A program made the position numbers and the translations under genes. From assembly GCA_949319575.1 (NCBI GenBank), contig CASGHD010000116.1, positions 1 to 49,792 of the forward strand: a stretch of DNA of 49,792 nucleotides, written 5' to 3'. The notes under the pieces are model-generated. The model did no database searches. It was not told where the DNA came from and was given only the letters and a program-made list of their open reading frames with translations. Shown here piece after piece: positions 47,186-49,792 of the stretch (position 1 is the stretch's first letter; every line of letters starts with the position of its first letter). This DNA is from an uncultured Anaerolineales bacterium (lineage in GTDB: Bacteria; Chloroflexota; Anaerolineae; Anaerolineales; Villigracilaceae).

Positions 47186-49519
47186 ATGAAACGGTCAGTT
47201 CGTATGTTCGTAATTCTACTATTGGTGGGATTGATCCTGATGCCAGCCCAAACATTGGCGCAGGCGTCGAACCTGGCAGGCGTGGGCCTGCTGGACGACT
47301 TCAACCGGGCGAATGGGGTACTAAACGGAAATTGGTCTGGCAACCGATCAAAGTATCGCATCTTGAATAACCAGTTGTACGTCAATAGCAACGCATCGAA
47401 TGCGGATATTTACTGGAAAGACGCACTAGGCATTGACCAGGAAGCCTATGTCACGTTCGTTGACGTGAAAGACACTGCCACCGAACAGAACCTCCTGCTC
47501 AAAGCGCAAAGCAATCGCACCTGGGGCGACGGCGTCATCGAAGTCCTGTACGACGCGAACAATCATGTCGCGCAAGTCTGGACGTGGGAGTGGCCCAAAG
47601 GCTGGGTGAAATATGGCGATGATATGCCCGTCACCTTTGTGGACGGCGATACGTTCAGCGCCCGCGCCTACGGCAACGGGTTTGTCGAAGTCTACCAGAA
47701 TGACACCCTGTTAGGCGCGCGTGATATCACCGCCTGGCCCCATTATGCCAAAGGCGGGTATGTTGGTTTGTGGTTCATCGGCGGACGCGGCGCCAGCCTC
47801 GATGATTTCGGCGGCGGAACGATCATCGATCCCCCATACCAGCTTGTTGACCTCCAGTTGCTGGCTTTCAACGACTATCACGGGTATATCGAAACCGGGG
47901 GAAACCCGGGACCCGGCAATGTGGGCAGTGACCCGGCTGGCGGCGGCGAATTCCTTTCCGCAAAGCTTACCCAACTCCGCGCTGGGCACACAAACAGCCT
48001 CACCGTGGCCGCAGGTGACTTGATCGGCGGTTCGCCCTTCCTCTCTGGCATGTTCCACGACGAGCCGTCTGTTGAATCGCTGAACGCCATGGGGCTGGAT
48101 GTCTCCAGCGTCGGCAATCACGAATTCGATGAAGGCGTGGTCGAGCTCCTGCGTATGCAAAATGGCGGTTGCCACCCTGTGGACGGTTGTTACTTCCCGA
48201 GTAATCCGTATCCCGGCGCAAACTTCAACTGGCTTGCCGCGAACGTCGTCAACGATGTGACCGGCGAAACAGCCCTGCCTCCCTATTGGATCGACGAGAT
48301 CGATGGCGTGAAAGTCGGCTTCATTGGAATGACCCTCGAAGCAACCAACACGCTTGTGTCACAGTCCGGCATCAATGGCTGGACCTTCCTCGATGAAGCG
48401 GATACTGCCAATGCCCTCGTCCCCGAATTGCAGGCGCAAGGCGTGGAAGCAATCATCGTGCTTATGCACGAAGGCGGCTCGCAAACGCCTCCTCCGGGCG
48501 CGGTCAATGCTTGTGTCGGCATCAGCGGGCCTGTCGTCGATATCAATAGCCGGCTCGATCCCGCCATCGACGCAGTAGTCACGGGTCACACGCACCTGCC
48601 ATACAATTGTCTGCTTAACGACCCGAATGGGAATCCCAGAATCGTGACGAGCGCGTATTCGTTTGGGCGTGTGGTATCCGAGCTCAACCTTGTTCTTGAC
48701 CACCGCACAGGCGACGTTCGCCGCGACCTCAGCGGAGCCACCAACCACGCGGTCGTTCGCTCGCAATTGACGGCTGATGCCGCCATCACCGCCATCATCA
48801 ACAAGTGGAAGGTGATCAGCGACCCGATCGGCAAAGCGCAAGTGGGCACCATCACGGCTGATATCCGCCGCGCCTTCAACGGCGCCGCCGAAGATCGCGG
48901 CTCCGAATCGAGCGCCGGTAACATGATCGCCGATGCTCAACTCTTCGCAACCCAGGGCAACGGCGCGCAGATCGCGTTCATGAACCCGGGCGGCATCCGG
49001 TCAGACCTGACGTTTGCCAAGTCTGGCGCAGAGGCAGTGGATGGTATCGTTACCTACGCGGAAGCGTTTACATTCCAGCCGTTCAGCAACGTGCTGATGA
49101 CCATGCCCATGACCGGCGCGCAGGTGGTACAGGTCCTTGAAGATCAGTGCCAGCCTGCCGGCTCGAGCCGACCGTTCCTGCACCTTGGCGTATCGGTTGG
49201 GTTCACGTACGATCTCTCCAAGACCTTTGGCTTGGTGGACCACGACAATACCCCGGTCACCGCGCCCATTAACTCGTGCACGTCGATCACGGTTACGAAC
49301 GTCTTGTTGAACGGTGTTCCGCTCAATCCGGCGGATACATACATGGTGACGGTCAACCAGTTCCTTGCCGATGGCGGCGATAACTTCGCCACCTTCCGCG
49401 ATATAAACCCGTCCCTGCGTATCGGCGGCGGCATCGATCTCGACGAGCTCATCAGCTACTTCGCGGCGAACAGCCCGATCTCTCCTCCGGGAACGAATCG
49501 AGCCAACGAACTGCCGTAA
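47186..49519 (+). CDS. Secreted UshA-like bifunctional metallophosphatase/5'-nucleotidase with N-terminal lectin/LamG-like domain
   Basis: Signal peptide MKRSVRMFVILLLVGLILMPAQTLAQ; LAFNDYHGYIE...AAGDLIGGSPFLSG...SVGNHEFDEG...VVTGHTHLPYNC...SSAGNMIADAQL. Confidence 0.92.
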   Translation: MKRSVRMFVILLLVGLILMPAQTLAQASNLAGVGLLDDFNRANGVLNGNWSGNRSKYRILNNQLYVNSNASNADIYWKDALGIDQEAYVTFVDVKDTATEQNLLLKAQSNRTWGDGVIEVLYDANNHVAQVWTWEWPKGWVKYGDDMPVTFVDGDTFSARAYGNGFVEVYQNDTLLGARDITAWPHYAKGGYVGLWFIGGRGASLDDFGGGTIIDPPYQLVDLQLLAFNDYHGYIETGGNPGPGNVGSDPAGGGEFLSAKLTQLRAGHTNSLTVAAGDLIGGSPFLSGMFHDEPSVESLNAMGLDVSSVGNHEFDEGVVELLRMQNGGCHPVDGCYFPSNPYPGANFNWLAANVVNDVTGETALPPYWIDEIDGVKVGFIGMTLEATNTLVSQSGINGWTFLDEADTANALVPELQAQGVEAIIVLMHEGGSQTPPPGAVNACVGISGPVVDINSRLDPAIDAVVTGHTHLPYNCLLNDPNGNPRIVTSAYSFGRVVSELNLVLDHRTGDVRRDLSGATNHAVVRSQLTADAAITAIINKWKVISDPIGKAQVGTITADIRRAFNGAAEDRGSESSAGNMIADAQLFATQGNGAQIAFMNPGGIRSDLTFAKSGAEAVDGIVTYAEAFTFQPFSNVLMTMPMTGAQVVQVLEDQCQPAGSSRPFLHLGVSVGFTYDLSKTFGLVDHDNTPVTAPINSCTSITVTNVLLNGVPLNPADTYMVTVNQFLADGGDNFATFRDINPSLRIGGGIDLDELISYFAANSPISPPGTNRANELP

Positions 49520-49538
49520 GAACAAGCGAGTCGTTTCA

Positions 49539-49577
49539 AAAAAATCAGGGTCGCAGAAATGCGACCCTGATTTTTAT
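49539..49577. terminator. Bidirectional intrinsic terminator
   Basis: AAAAAAATCAGGGTCGCagaaatGCGACCCTGATTTTTATT between convergent genes. Confidence 0.9.
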
Positions 49578-49792
49578 TCCTTCACCGCCCGCGTAGCAAT
49601 ATAGTTGGGATGATATTTCGCCAGCGGCGAATCGGACATCACGTCTTCGTACAAATCGGTGATGACGAATCCCGCCGCGCATTGACCGCCGAGTAGGTCG
49701 GTCAGCGCGTGACCGAATTCGAGCGGCAGACCTTTGGCGAGGTATTCGTCCAAGTCTTCTTTCGAGAGGCTGGTCACATCTGAATACGGTAT
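49574..49792 (-). CDS. C-terminal part of class I SAM methyltransferase-like protein (copy 3; runs off window)
   Basis: Open through window edge: IPYSDVTSLSKEDLDEYLAKGLPLEFGHALTDLLGGQCAAGFVITDLYEDVMSDSPLAKYHPNYIATRAVKE. Confidence 0.75.
   Translation of the reverse strand: MPYSDVTSLSKEDLDEYLAKGLPLEFGHALTDLLGGQCAAGFVITDLYEDVMSDSPLAKYHPNYIATRAVKE

Overview
The window is a gene-dense, moderately GC-rich bacterial chromosome segment. Gene content and codon style suggest Chloroflexota/Anaerolineae (inference, no search run). Most of it is housekeeping: GT2 glycosyltransferase, AAA ATPase, GDPD, GH3, Ser/Thr kinase, FHA-wHTH regulator, HerA-like ATPase, VanW, Trm112, HEAT repeat, LCP, a STAS/RsbW-like/SpoIIE partner-switching set, TerC, pyrG, roadblock, pth, mfd, SNF2 helicase, radC, two tRNA-Ala, T-box + leuS, CPBP proteases, alpha/beta hydrolase, 5'-nucleotidase. 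There is no CRISPR, rRNA or recognisable transposase. The unusual layer is small repetitive DNA. (i) Heptad/octad pyrimidine repeats and palindromes occur between genes and also in frame inside mfd, leuS and a HerA-like gene, and inside the leuS T-box leader; this resembles Rickettsia palindromic elements or cyanobacterial STRRs. (ii) A MITE-like element is present twice, each copy with its own apparent 9-11 bp target-site duplication. (iii) A hicA-hicB module lies between two diverged copies of the mfd 3' end. (iv) Three same-orientation 3' ends of one methyltransferase-like gene are scattered over 16 kb, two of them flanking a 5'-nucleotidase gene. Items iii and iv together suggest cargo insertion that leaves duplicated gene 3' ends. 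All identities and repeat comparisons were made by eye.
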